A stretch of DNA of 64,000 bases from contig NW_024041373.1 of the NCBI RefSeq assembly GCF_014851395.1, positions 19,585,697 through 19,649,696 on the forward strand, written 5' to 3'. The notes under the pieces were generated by a model, which worked only from the letters and a program-made list of their open reading frames with translations, was not told the DNA's origin and ran no database searches. The translations under genes and the position numbers were made by a program. Position 1 is the stretch's first letter, and the number at the start of each line of letters is the position of its first letter. The DNA is from Micropterus salmoides. Its lineage: Eukaryota; Chordata; Actinopteri; Centrarchiformes; Centrarchidae. Below, piece after piece: positions 1 to 13,500 of this stretch.

Positions 1-1405
1 CGCAAATGTTCCCTTCACAGTTACTGGAAGTGAATTATGTTCAAGCTTGTCTTTGTCAGATCCAGGCGTAAAAACAAAACAAAAACACTGTTTGTCATGA
101 GAGCAACCTACAAAGTGTCTGGCCCAGTTCATTAGCAAGTGGTTGTGTTTTTCACAGCTACACTGGTAATTTGGGGGCGAGACGGGTTTGTCACCAAGGA
201 AATGGGTGTGGATTGTGGTTGATAACGCTGAGCATGGCACACAAAAAGACAGACTGATATAACAGGATTTTGTCGTTGGCTTCTCCCCTCCTGTTTACAG
301 AACTCAGCTATTGGTGTAAACAAACACTGTCTCTAGGGAGACACACTTACAATCAGACTTGTGTTCAGTTTCTGCCACAGTGGAAAAGACTATTTAGCCA
401 ACACCCTTTTCAACTGTTCCCCCATCCCTTGATCACCCAGTCTCATCTGTGTCATCCTTGTTTTCTCCGAAAGTTAACGGCATGTCAGTGGAATGTGGTA
501 GTAGTCGTGCCGTGAAGTTCTGCATATGTGGGGAAAATGTTGGATGATTATAGCAAGGGGAAAAGGAGATGGTTAGGAGGTGTGGAGTTGGCAGAAGAGG
601 CCTGGAAAAAGTTGGGGGTGGATTTGGTTTGCGGTAGCTGCTTTTCCCTCTGGTTCCACAGGCATCAGAACAGAGGAAGAGAGGAACAGTATAATGGTAT
701 GAATGAAAAAGATTAGAGACTGAATGAGAGATACATGCTGCAAAACATGTCCAGCTGAACAAAGCTACCATTTAGCCCAGTACATTGTTGTTTTTGTTGT
801 TGTTGTTGTTTGAGCTCGTTCCAAGATTTTAATAATATTGCTATCAAATTAAGACAAAATGAGATGGAAAGACACTGTAACACCATAGTCATGCATATTT
901 TTCATCTAAGCCTCTTTCTAAACAGCCTGTTGCCCTCGTATGCATCTGTTTTGTCCCATAATTCCCTTGATCTGCCTGAACTGTAAACATATTGCTACTC
1001 AAATTTTCTTCACTGTATGTATGCTATGTCAACCTTTACCTACCGTGTATACATCGGACCTAAAAAGGCAGCATGGATGGCATGCCATGTTAAAAACAAA
1101 AAGCTGCTTCCTGGTCAACATGTGAAGATTATTTTGGCCAGAGGTGGTGCTTACCTTTGTGTTGTGAATGTTATGACCAGATAACACGCACATATCTATA
1201 AATCAGTGAGCAGAAAATGAGAATTTACAAGCTGTTTATTTTCGCCAATGGGAAATTTTCATCTCAGTTCACTGATGCGTATGACCTTCCACTAGATGGA
1301 ACCCTTTTCCATTATGTTTGTTACAACACACTACAGCCACTACCACTTTGAATACACAGTACACGTGACATTGTGTTGTTGTTCCCCTGTCTCCTCTTTA
1401 TGCAG
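1..1405. other. left-end gene-free stretch, probably fam13c intron
   Basis: No exon I can support. A GTT repeat lies near 787-810. Open frames here are short, lack family similarity and have no paired splice signals. Confidence 0.6.
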
Positions 1406-1580
1406 TGTTCCATCAGGACCCAGGATGCTGGAGGAGCAGAGTGTGAGTAACGCCCTGTTGCTCCATCTTCTCCGGCATCAGAACGTTCTCCTTCCAGTCC
1501 CAGCCGAGGGCACAGTAGCATCCTCGACCGCCTCCTCCTCCCCGACTCCCCCTACTCTGTCTGCTCTTTCGCACTTTGAG
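1406..1580 (+). CDS. fam13c: fam13c exon (upstream, tentative)
   Basis: The exon follows a tttatgcag acceptor and ends GAG before gtgaac. One frame is open throughout, beginning VPSGPRMLEEQSVSNALLLH and ending in TLSALSHFE. It closes on a whole codon, which fits the phase-0 start of the next exon at 2123. A shorter exon ending at the gtgagt at 1443 is the main alternative. I cannot match this segment to a remembered FAM13C sequence. Confidence 0.5.
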
Positions 1581-4500
1581 GTGAACCATCATCATCGATT
1601 AAGTTTCATTTTTTACACTTTTTGATTACATCGGTAGGGGTGGAATCAGACCACTTACCAACAAACAGAGCTATTTGGTCTACAGGGCCACCATCTCCCA
1701 TTCATAGACAGTGAGACGGCTGCAGGCTGTCATGAGACATTATACACATGTATAATGCTTAAATTAACTTAGATTAATTATTTTTTAATTGTTTAAACCA
1801 TTCATCCGTCACCTTCTATTTATCTGGTTCCAGGTTGTGTTAATTGATTAATAATATTACTAGGTATTATTGTTATATATAGCTGCAAAGTAATGACAAA
1901 AAAATGTACTATAAATATAAATAAAGTCATACCCTTAAAAAATAATTGCAAGCCTTATTGTCCCTACTGGCTTTCTGTCATTCTTTGACCAGTATGACTG
2001 TGAAATGTTTTTTAAATTGCACTCTATGTGGTGTCTTAAATTTAATTTGGTGAAAATGCAAAAAATTGCTTGTTATCTCTCTATAGTGGTATGTGTGTAT
2101 TCACTCTTGTTGTCCTTGGTAGGTCCGACCCAATAGCTGTCGCTCAGAGCTGAATAGTGTGGAGAGGTTGGAAGGAGAGACAGCTTCTGTCCCAGCGATG
2201 AGTGCTTTTGACCAAACAATAGGAATACGATCTCAGCTCAACAGGTACTGTCATCATTTTAGGATCAGTAACTTTGTAACTGCACAAGATAGATAGATAG
2301 ATAGTATTAATGACTTATTCCCATGTAGTTGTTTTGAAACGTTTTTTTGCCTTAGCTAAAATATCAGTGGTCATTCTTGTGGTGTGAATATACACAAGAC
2401 TCTCCCTTTACATATCTTGTCCTGCGGGAATAATTAGGACCTGACCTTTTTCCCCATAGCATTTCACTCTATATACAGCATCGTTTAGTCAGTTGTCAGG
2501 TTAATGGTTGTATCATTAGTGATAAGGCTGAGACATCATTCACAGGGGATTAAGGCCAACCTCTGGAGGCCTCTTACACTCTGTTCATGGAAGTCACAAA
2601 GATGTCAAACTGTATCGCTTTTTATTTTATCATTGTTAGACAGCCCCACTTCTTCCCTGGAAACTAGAGCTTTTCATTAGTGTTAATCGTTTCATTAAAC
2701 GTGCTTCCATGGGGAAGGGAACATCGAATCGAAGGACATCACTGCTGTCTTTGACACGAAGCCTCTGTCAAACTTGTGATATTTTTCAGCTCTTCAGGTA
2801 TTTTTTGATGTCTCCCTACGAAAAAGGTTATGAATACTCCATAGCTCCACATTTGATTGATGCTTTAATGAGAAAAGGAGAAGTAGACAAATTAATGATA
2901 ATTAGATATTCAAGACTATTAAACTAAGGCGCAGTAATTCATTCATTTAATAGCCTGAGGCAGGTGCAACACACTGCTGGCTAGTCAACAGGGAAAAGTG
3001 TTGTGGCTTGTACAGCCCGCTGACTGGCCTTTCAGTCTAATGGCAAGTCAAAATAGCATTGCAGTTTTACTTTTTGAAGGAGCAGAGTAGGACAACAATG
3101 GCAAATTGGTCCCCCAGACAGAATGTACACACTGACAGCCATCTGCTTGTGGGGAACTTTTCCCACTCACAGAACCTGGAGGCTACTATGCTATTTCCTA
3201 TTTTTAAATTGTGAACGTGGGTTGCAGCAAGGTTGCCAAACAGACGTTAAATTACATTTATATATCTTCTATTTTTGTCCGCCCCTCGTCAGCATGTGAC
3301 ATGGCATTCACGTGCACTTGCTAATTCATTCTGTAGCAGTCACCCACGTATGTGACTATTGTTCTGTGCCTGGTATCTTGATTTGTTCCCTGTGTGTGGA
3401 TGGGAGTTCTGCTGAAGCTACTGGGGATAAAAACACATTGTTGTTGACATTGTAAGCAGGCTTTTGTTGTGGTTCTGTTGACTTTGTGACTTTGTGGTAT
3501 AAAAGGTCTGTCCTCAGTGGAACTCATGATCATGAAGATGTTATTTGAAAACAAGAATGTATTGCTAGGTATTACTAGTAAAATCCTATGAAGGTCACAG
3601 AAATATTCAAATGCAGCAGCATTGCAGCCAGATGTCAGACTGACCAGACCGTACTTAAACTACCGGCTTGTGTCAATTTAAAGAGGAGACATCACTCAGT
3701 CCAGCTTCTCACCGGCCAAATGACTAATATAATATAACAAGACACTGAGACACTATCTCCATGTAGCCCAGAGCAAGAAAAGGTAAATCTGTATAGACTG
3801 TGGAGACTGTTCTTTTCCAGCCTTTATGCACCATTTGTGTGCGCATCATCTCAGATCATTTTATACAACATAGACACATGTGGACACTCCTGCACACACA
3901 CGCCTACAGATATTAGATCCTAAGAGGTCAAATCTGTCATACCTGCTGAGGAGTGCCAAGCTTCATACCATGCCAGTTTTGTGTGTTCTTGCCGCTTCCA
4001 AGTGTTAATTAAGATGTTAAGCTAATATACTGTCTGAAAGGCACACAGCCTTTCCTCGTTTCCTCAACCTAATGAAGGGGTCCAGATCAAATAACTATAT
4101 TGGGGTGTGAAAATGTATTTTGTTCTTGTATTTATTTATTAACTTCATGAACAGAGCAGCAGCGCAGGATCCAGAACAGGTAGTCCCATTTCTCATGGTT
4201 CATTTGTTAAAAATGTTTGACTTAGGTTTATTTAGCATAAAGAATGGAACCTTTTTTGGTTATTTGATTCTGCACATCAGACTGGGATTCGTCACTGGGA
4301 TGTTTTTGCTTTCTGCAAACATGTCTATGATTTGCATGTTGTTCCTTCTGGCCATGTCTGGACCGCTGTGCTTCCCACTGACGTCACAGTCCATATTGAT
4401 TTTAGTCTAATTATACCCACAAAGGCTTGGATTTCAAAAAAAGTGCCATGCTTTCTGGTTCTACCAGTTACACAAGATCATATTTCAAAAAGATATTTAT

Positions 4501-7500
4501 CTCTAGGGAAAAAGGACAAAGGGTTTTCAGTAAGCTAATTACTTGAAAAAGATTTTACAATAAATGTCCCTTTCACATCAGTAATTTCATGTATTCATAA
4601 AATTATCAATGTTCAGATGAAGTCTAGATATATAGGTAAACAAATATATTTCATATAGTGAGGTTTGTTGGTTGATGCGCATGAACAATCTTCCCTATGT
4701 AGTCACGTTTTTAAAAAATCAGCATTGAACTTCTCAGTTGTAATTCTGATTGTGCATATCAGCCAGTATTTAAACTTGTGTTTGAGTGTGAATGTATGCA
4801 GCTGAGTGCAATTTGTGTGTGTGTTCTTGTCCCAGCCTCTCTGGCCTATTTCCACCTATATTACAGTGCTAGAGCTGGTATTGTTAACCTCAAATATGAC
4901 TAAGTGCTGCTGTATGCGAGTTTATATCTGTGTCTGTATGTGCATTTTTACGTAAGGTGTGTGTGCATGTGTGCATGTGAGCACGGGTAATTGAAGGTGA
5001 TGGGTCAGCTCTTTGCCTGCGGGTGTCACTCGTAATGTTGACCATCAAGGACTCAACATCTGTGCCCTCCTTTCTTTATGTCTTTGGCTTTTTTCCATCC
5101 CTCCAAAGCAGCAAGCTGTTCACTGTCACATGTAATGCCAGACTGCTGTAAGTTTAGACGTTCTGGTAAAGGATGTTTTCTTGTCTCATCTGCTTCAGCA
5201 TCAGTAACAACAACCATGGGTCTACAGTCCACCACAAGTGAGTGAGATTAATGCAAAGCGGTCTTAGACACAGAAAAGAAATGTAGTTGCTTGAGAGCAG
5301 TGGTCATTAATGCATGAAACTATTTTTAGCATGCAGTTATTTACCAACAAAGACATCTGTGGTTCGAGAAGCAGGAGCTAATTTGTGCATCACTTTACAT
5401 TGTTTATATTACATTTACATTTGCCTGCAGCTTGTGTCTGTCTATCCTAGTTATCCGTGCAGAGTTTGCTTTGTTGTTTTTTTGTTACATCTGACCAAGG
5501 TCTCTTAAGATGAAAAATGTTTATGGGAGGGAAACTTGAAGCAGAAAAGTAGTAAATGTTCAGAACGTAGACTGTTTGTCTACCTGGCTAACTCTTTAAG
5601 TGGTGGCCTGAGCAGCTATCATTAGTATCTCGCTGCTGCTATACTGACCCGTCTGCTGTAGGTTACAGCTCTGGAGTCATACACGGCTTTAAGCAAGTAC
5701 GTGACTGATGGGCTGTTTTTGGTTCATGTCGCGGCAAATCAGTTGTGCTTGTTTTCGCTGGGAGCAGCTCATTAGAGCTTCATGAGACGTGTCATGGTGT
5801 AGCATTAGATTAAGCACCACTCATTCATGACCTGCTGGATGTTTGTTTTCCAAACTACTTGGTGCAGTGACAAGAAGTTTTTTGTTATTTGTTGGGCATT
5901 CCAGACTTAACTCATGTTATCCTTGTGTTACACAGATTAATACAATACTGAACTGTATTCCTGTCTATGAGTATCTTTTTGTCTTTAGAAAAGGTTCTTG
6001 TTATCCTTGATGCCCCCCCTCTTCTCTCTCTAATTCTTTTCCTTTTCATTGTTTGTCTCTTTCTTCTGTCTTGTTGTTTTCACCTTTCGAAACAAATTTC
6101 TCGTAACACGCTTTATTGTGAATTGTATTCATGGTTAATACATATTTTATATTGCTTTATAGATAAGAAATAACTATGCCTAGTATTTATCCTCCTCCAA
6201 TGTGACGCCATTTGCTTTGACAATTTTTTTCTGGACATTGTCTTTTAAGCTAGCTCTTTTATTCTTCAGGAAAACCCCTGCAACAGACCGTTCAACCACT
6301 TTCCTCCTGGATAAAAGGGCCACAGAGCATCTGGACCAAAATTAATTTATTAAGAAGTTATGAACTTAAAGGACTTTATCAAAATGTGTAGCTACAGAAT
6401 AGTAGTTCTTATTAATGCATCATTACTCACTATAAAGCATTAGTAAGTGATTTATTAACCATCAATAAAGCCATTAGTTAATGTCTTATGAGAATTTCTT
6501 CTGATCTCCTCCTGTGTGTGCACCAATCTGCCTATCTCACTCTCTTTCTCTCTCTGTCTGTCTCTCCATAGTGCTGACACACTGCCGCAGGGCTGTGAAA
6601 CCAGCTCTGACGTCAGCGCTGACATTCAAAAGCTGATTCCAGACATGGAGGTTCTGAAGGAGCACAGTGAAAGTACAGAGGCCGGCTCTCTGCTCTCCTG
6701 GCCCACTGACCCGGGGCCAGAGCGCCCGCCACAGGGCAGACCGTACCGAAGCATCCAGAGAGAGCCACCAGAGTTGGAGTGTACCACAGAAGGGTGAGCG
6801 TTTCTTCCATATGTCTTTCCTTTTTTCACTCATAGGGGATTTTTTTTTCACCTTAAATGATTTGAGCAGTTGATAACATATGCCCCTTTACGTCCCCCTA
6901 TCTGCCTTCTTCAAAACTCAAATGCACAATGCATTGTCATTGCTATGACATCTAGGAATTGTGTCACTCTACAGTTTCTTTATCAACAGGACCTTTTCTC
7001 AGGACAATATGCCACTATTCACCTCCATATCAAAGGAGAAAGAGGAGGAAGAAGTTGATGAGCTCGAGAATACAAAGACACCTTCTTCACCCATCATAGA
7101 CTACTGTTCAAAGGTGTGCATTGCTGATTTTCTTACTCTCACATTCTTTGTTTTTTTTTTTAGGCTTTTCTTTTCTTTTACATTATCTTACTTTTTCTCC
7201 CTTTCTCGAGCCCATTAAACATCTCCAGCTGTGAATATCATTCAACTGTTTCTATGGTCGTTCGCATTTATTACTATATTTCCGTTTATATAAATGTAGT
7301 AAATGGTAAAAAAAGGACAGTGCCTCCTGCGTGCACTGCACTATGCTTTTATTGTTTAAAGTGGAACATCTTTTAGCTCACAGCGGGACTGGAAGGTTAT
7401 ATGACATGGACTGAACTGTGTTTCAGGCTTCCACGGATGCAGGGCAGATATCATCTATTTCAGACTGCTGCATAGCGAATGAATCACAGAACAAAACCCA

Positions 7501-10500
7501 AAGACAGATGCAGCACACAGAGAGGTGAGAAGAAAATGTCTGCATGAAGACTACACAAGATGGCATTTTGTTGCAGATGTATTTTCCTTTCTTGCTTCCG
7601 CATGTACTGTTTTTGTAGCAGTGGCCATTTGTTGGTTTTGACAGATAACATCCAAGTGGAATAAAAATGACCAGTTTAATACAAATCAGCTGTTTGAAAT
7701 TAAACTCAGATTCAAACATAATCTCAAATCAAAGACAACAGAGTTTGTAGTTACAGTTAAAGTGGATCAGATTCAGATTTTATCTGATTCCTTTGGATGC
7801 TACACTTGTTTTTGTCCCCCTCCACCCGTGCTTGGTTCCTCTCAGTTCAGCTCATCTCTTTGCCCTGCAGTCAGTTGAGAAGTAGGTTATTGGAGCAGTG
7901 TGCAGCTCACAGTCATAGTTTTGATATGATTCCAGTCCAAATAACACTGACTTGCCACAGGGGCTCACGTGGAGCTGGCCAACTAGCTACATTAGGCTGG
8001 CCTAGCATGGTGGCACACTGACTTTCTGTTTGCGCTGCCTCCACAGAGCCACAGGACAGGTCATCTGTGTTATACCTTATTAGTGTCAGACATGGATAGG
8101 CCAAAACCTTAATGGCAGTGCCAGATGACCGTCTAACCTCAAAGCTACACACAGTACGGGGTGATCCTGCCTCTGAGTAGGTTTCATACAGTATTGATTA
8201 TGAATACAGACAGAGCACAATGTGTATTAAAGTCACATGGACTGTGAACCAGAGAGGGAAACAGTGTTTTTGTTGCTTTAAAAAAAACAACCTAATACTT
8301 AATGTGATTTCATTGTATTTGCCTGTTGTTTGACAGAATTGTGTTTTTCAGCAAGCTGTGCTGCATGGAGTACAAGACAGAAGACAAAAGCAGAGTGTCC
8401 AAGTGGAAGGTAAACAGACCTTTGTGCCATCTCCAAATTATTTCTACAGGCTTCTATTTCATTTCAAGCCAGCGAGGATCATTCTCTCATAGCCACGGCT
8501 CAGAGTTGTAGCCTTAGGCTTGTGAGCTAGCAAAATGAAACGCATTAATGCACATAGAGCCACAAATAGAGTTCACCTAATATTTTAGATAAGAAACAAA
8601 GTTTAAAAGTGATATGAATGTTTGATTTAATTCCACAGCACAGGCAGAGGAAAAAGGGAATGTGTTAAATGGTTGTGTTGCTAGTCTTCATTGATACCAC
8701 GACTGACATACAATGAGGTTACCAAATTAATCCACAATAAAAGAACATTTTTTAGCAGTAGCTAACAAAATACACTCAGGATGCCCCTTTTAGTTGGATG
8801 ATGTTTGCTACCCGACTTGGACCGATGATTTCCTTCAGAGTTCAGCTCAAAAATATATTGGTCTTTACTTTTGTTAAAGAAACTGTTTTTAATGGTTGAT
8901 GAAAAACTAACCGGGTCTGCTGAAAAAGATAAAAAGAAAGAAATTCATGATCTCTCTGTATGTGTCATTCTAGCCTACATTTTTTCGTTTATGGCTGTGT
9001 GCCCACGCTTGTGTGTGTGTGTCAGTAAGCGTGCTTCAGGAGTGGGACTTCATCAGTGCGTGTGCTGTCTGTTCCTTCAGGGGAGCGGAGGAAGAGGATG
9101 TAGTGGTTCTCCTGACAGACACAATGATTGCAGAGGCAGGAACAACAGTACGTATGACGTAAGTTCTCCTTCCCCACGGTCTTTTTGGATACACAAATTA
9201 ACACTATCTTTAGGATGAGGGTGTCTATGACAACAGGACGGCTGATGCCTCCAGTGATTGTGTGTGTTTGTTTGCGTGTGTGCTTGTGTGCACACCTGTA
9301 TGTGTATTGCTAGGTGTGAGCTTACTTGCCTGTGGGTGTTTTGCCTCAGTAAAAACAGCCTCATTCCTTCCCCCTCACTTCCATCCTTCCACCTCCTCTG
9401 TGTGACGCACACAGTTTATTTTTTATGAATGAACAGCTGAGGAGAAAGGTGAGAAAGGAGAAGCTGAGCCTTTATCTGCTGCTGTTGATGATGATGATAC
9501 TGAGAATGATGTCAATGTGCCTAAATGAGCAAAAAAAAAGATGCCCTTAAACCAAATTATATTATATTGCAAGCTGAACCCAGAATGGTTTCGGCACAGC
9601 TCAACTGCAAATCTTTTATTTTTCTCACTCTGCATAGCACCACCAGAATTCAGTGCATATACACCTACACGCCCACATACCGAGGCAAACCGTTCCGTGA
9701 CTCCCCGCAGCTCCATCAAATAGACTCCACAGCTCTGTCTGACAACGTTGCCGTGGAAACGCCTCCTCATATACAGTACCTCTCTCCTCGCTTGCACACA
9801 CACACCCGCACCACATGCACCCGACATGAGCGGTATTCCCGCCGCCCACCTTCTTCCGTGCGTGACAAATAATCCATGTGGAGGCAGTTGGGCAGCAGAA
9901 GTGCCGGTCAGAAGGAAAACCATGTGGATTTAGGGATTTTCTTTGGGGGCAAGCTGTACTCTCACACACCCACAAGCACGCCGATCCGGGGATCTGAGAA
10001 TCACAGCAATACTGCTAATGGAATTACAGCGTGTTGCTCATCAGGGATCCCACGCTGGATGCTGATGCACATTAGGAATTGAAGTCACTGACTGAGAGAA
10101 GTCGGCGGGATTCTTGTGGAGCTGGTTGAGTGCCTGGCTGGCTGACTAGTTTCTAGTCACACAGAGACCTGAGGAGAGCTACAGTAGAGGGAGCTGGTAG
10201 TCGGTTTTTGCATTACTGAAAATATGCACCACCTCACCGCTGTGCTGCTTGTAATGACCATTTATGCTTTTGTAACTGACTGGGAGCCCTGGAAGAGCAA
10301 AGAATTGCTTTTTTTGTTTTGAGAAGTTTGTTCCTCGTTTTTTAGCCACTCCTGAAAGCAGCCTGCTCATAGAGCTTTACTCATTCCTTTATAAGAAGGA
10401 CTCATACCACCTCATCTTGTAACTCTTCTTCAGTGCCAGAATATTTCTTTTCATAGGAGAGAGTTTTACAGGACTTCTCAAGATTCCTGAGCAGTTTGTG

Positions 10501-13500
10501 AAATGCTGAAGACTCCCTCCTCGGCAAACTACATCACATCTTTCTGACTTCTCCTGTCCCTGCCCGTCTGCATCCCTGAAGCCATGTTCTGCTTCTGTTT
10601 CCAGAGCCCCTCCCTCAAGCTACAAGCCCTGGAGGCTGACTTGGGACCCCTGCCAACACCGGGAGACCCCCAAGCTCAGGATAACCTGCCTGCCCAGCAA
10701 CAGCCTCTTTCAACTGAAGAGCAGAACCTGTATCTGACCCACAAGCTGCCCCTCCACTCACCACAGTCACCTCCTGCTCAGAATCAACACATGGATGACT
10801 CAACACAGCCAGGTAAGACAATGGCAATCAAGCGGTGATATACTGAAATGTTAATAATCAAGTTTCATCAATTTCCTGTGTTATGTGTTTTTTCGTGAGA
10901 AAGATGAAAATGATGTAGAAGCTGTAAAAGCCCATTTGCCAGTGATGAATTTTATTCTCCAAAGCACCTCAAAATAGAGTAATTTCAGAGCATCTTCCTA
11001 GCTGCTGTAATTCCTTTGGTGCATGTAAAATAACAGTCAATAAATCTTGACAGCGAGCTATGAGCTTCATCATTTCCCAGAGCTGGGTGTGTCTTTTCGT
11101 GATAATAGTGCACCAAGGTATAATAATGTTACTGTTGCATCACTGCACAGCTGCCTGTGACGCGATGAAATTAGTACATGTAGTCAATAATATGTCACAT
11201 GTTTGATTATATCAAATCACCAATGTTTTGGTGACAGTCTCAATGTTTTTTTCTTGCTGCTCTTTTTTATGTCTATGTCTAGTTCTGTCAAGAAACAAGT
11301 GTTTTTTAACCGTAGAGGTTTTAACTGCCAAAAATAAATAACATTCAGATTTGTTGTTGATTGTATATATCACACAGACCAAATAAAAATCTTAATATTT
11401 AAAAGAGTAGCTTGAATAAGAAAGAGCTATTTGTCCTTCTTTCATTCTCCTTCTTCTTCTTTCTGTTCCTTCCTTCCTTAATCGTTGTTTTCTTCGTATG
11501 TACACCTACCTTTTTCTCCCTCTCTCACATCTCTCATTATGTCCCATCTGTCCTCCTTTATAAAGTCAAATAAAAATGACAAACATACTCAAATAAAATA
11601 ATTTATTAATAAATAGTAAAATAATGATTATAGATTTCAGTTAATATTTTGGCCTTCCTCTCTCTCTTACAGAACATACCCCATCCCCTCATTCATCAGA
11701 GTCCAGTCCTGTCCTATCCACTGCAGTTCTTTCTGGGGGGATTTCAGGAAATGACACTCTGCCAAGCCCACCGGGCCCTAACACCAGCCCACTCCTCTCC
11801 TGTTTTATGACGAGCGACTGCCCCGTTCCCTCGCCGCGCTGCCCCAACATCAGTCACAGCCTACGCTACAACCTAGACCCTGATGCAGCCCCTTCTCCAC
11901 CATGCTCCCAGCACATAAGCATGTAAGGACTTATCCTCACTAATTTCACTCACTTTATTTATTTAGATGGGATAATCTCAAATTTGATGTTCCATACTGC
12001 TGGGCCTCAAATCAGAAGAAAATATCACAGTGCTAATGTGGTACAGATGCAGAGTGGAGGATTGCTGAATGGCTACCATGTTAGGTAATGGTTAAATGCA
12101 TGTTATGAGTCCTTATATCATAGATTTGTGCGCTTTTCTGTCTCCAGGGCTCGCAGTAGTGTCCATACAGAGCTAGATGATGGCTCTGTGTCCATCTCAA
12201 TGCTCAACAGACACATTCACACCCTGAGGAAGAGGATCAGGCGTTTTGAGGAGCGTTTTGAACAGGAGAAGCACTATAAGGTGAGGAAGGAAATCAGAGC
12301 TGCTTGGTCATTCTCTTGAGTCATGGTTGGATTGGTTATTGCCTCAGCGTGGGAAGCTCAGGGTTGCCTTTTTTTCCCCGAAACCACCAAAAAGCTCTCA
12401 CAGAGCCATGGGTGAGGTTTTTCTTTTTTTCTTGTTTGTGTGTGTTCCTGGCTGGGTGTGAATTAGATATATTTAAGTTCTAAAAGGATTTTGTGGATGC
12501 AAACGACTCACATCGTAAAAGAGTGAATTACTCCCTCTACTGGTGCAGTGGAAAAATTACATTTTGCTACACACTGGATCCTTGGTCAGCTAGTTGATAG
12601 GGCTGCTACAGAACAGCAAAATATTGGTAAGAATTAGAACCCACTCAGACCTGGAACAAAGGACAAAGTTAAAAAAAAAAAAAAAAAGGTTCCAGGTACA
12701 AGAGACACACTTCTGTTCTGTCAGTGATGTGATTTTAATGTTTTTTTCCAGCCAGCCCACAATGACAAGACAGCCCATCCAGAGGTGGCCAGACTGATGA
12801 AGGAGCTCATCAAGAGTCGCAAGCAGCTTAAAGGTCCGTTAATAAACACACCCACACCATGAACACATTTATTAATGATTGCAGTGGTAGAAGACATATT
12901 CACATCTTTGCTTGAGTGAAAGTACAGATACGACAATGTAAAAGTACTGCATTACAAATAGAAGACCTGCATTTAAAATCCTACTTGAGTAAAAGTACAG
13001 AGTCAGCTTAAAGTAAAATTACTCATATTAATGACATATTATGACATGGCAGAGGTCGTGATGTTATTAAAAGGGTAGTAAAAAAGAAAAAAGAAAGTTC
13101 TGCTACAAACAAATCTGTATTCATTTTTTGGACAATTATAATCATTGTTCTTTTGTGAAATATAGTGAAGATATGAGTTTTACCTCTTAAATAAAACCAT
13201 CTCTCCATTCTTTGGTGGACTGCTAACAACTTATGGCGTCTAAAATGTCACAAGGGGCCCAATTACTGTAGACACTGACTGATTTTTGTCACAAGCCAAA
13301 AATGTTGGGAACCACTGGTTTAATTTTTGACAATACATTGTTTTTTGAAATCTTATGGTTTTAATGTAATATCTTAACCTGATGTAGAGTAGAAGTATAA
13401 AGTAGCATAAAATATAAATACTCAAGTACCTAAAAACTGTACCTAAATACTGTACTTGAGGTAATGTACTTAATTGTTTTCTACCACTGAATTATCGCAA

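Larger units (their letters stand above)
7114..9080 (+). other. fam13c introns around the tentative exons
   Basis: The introns 7114-7426, 7525-8336 and 8410-9080 contain nothing I can name. The T-rich tract at 7145-7210 is a normal intron feature. Confidence 0.5.

Noticed and set aside
6537..6851. Several overlapping minus-strand frames of 60-104 codons
   Set aside because: Shadows of the plus-strand fam13c exon 6572-6793.
9423..9975. Open frames of 116-166 codons on the minus strand
   Set aside because: No splice-compatible continuation, no family similarity, and they overlap a fam13c intron with mildly raised GC that keeps frames open by chance.
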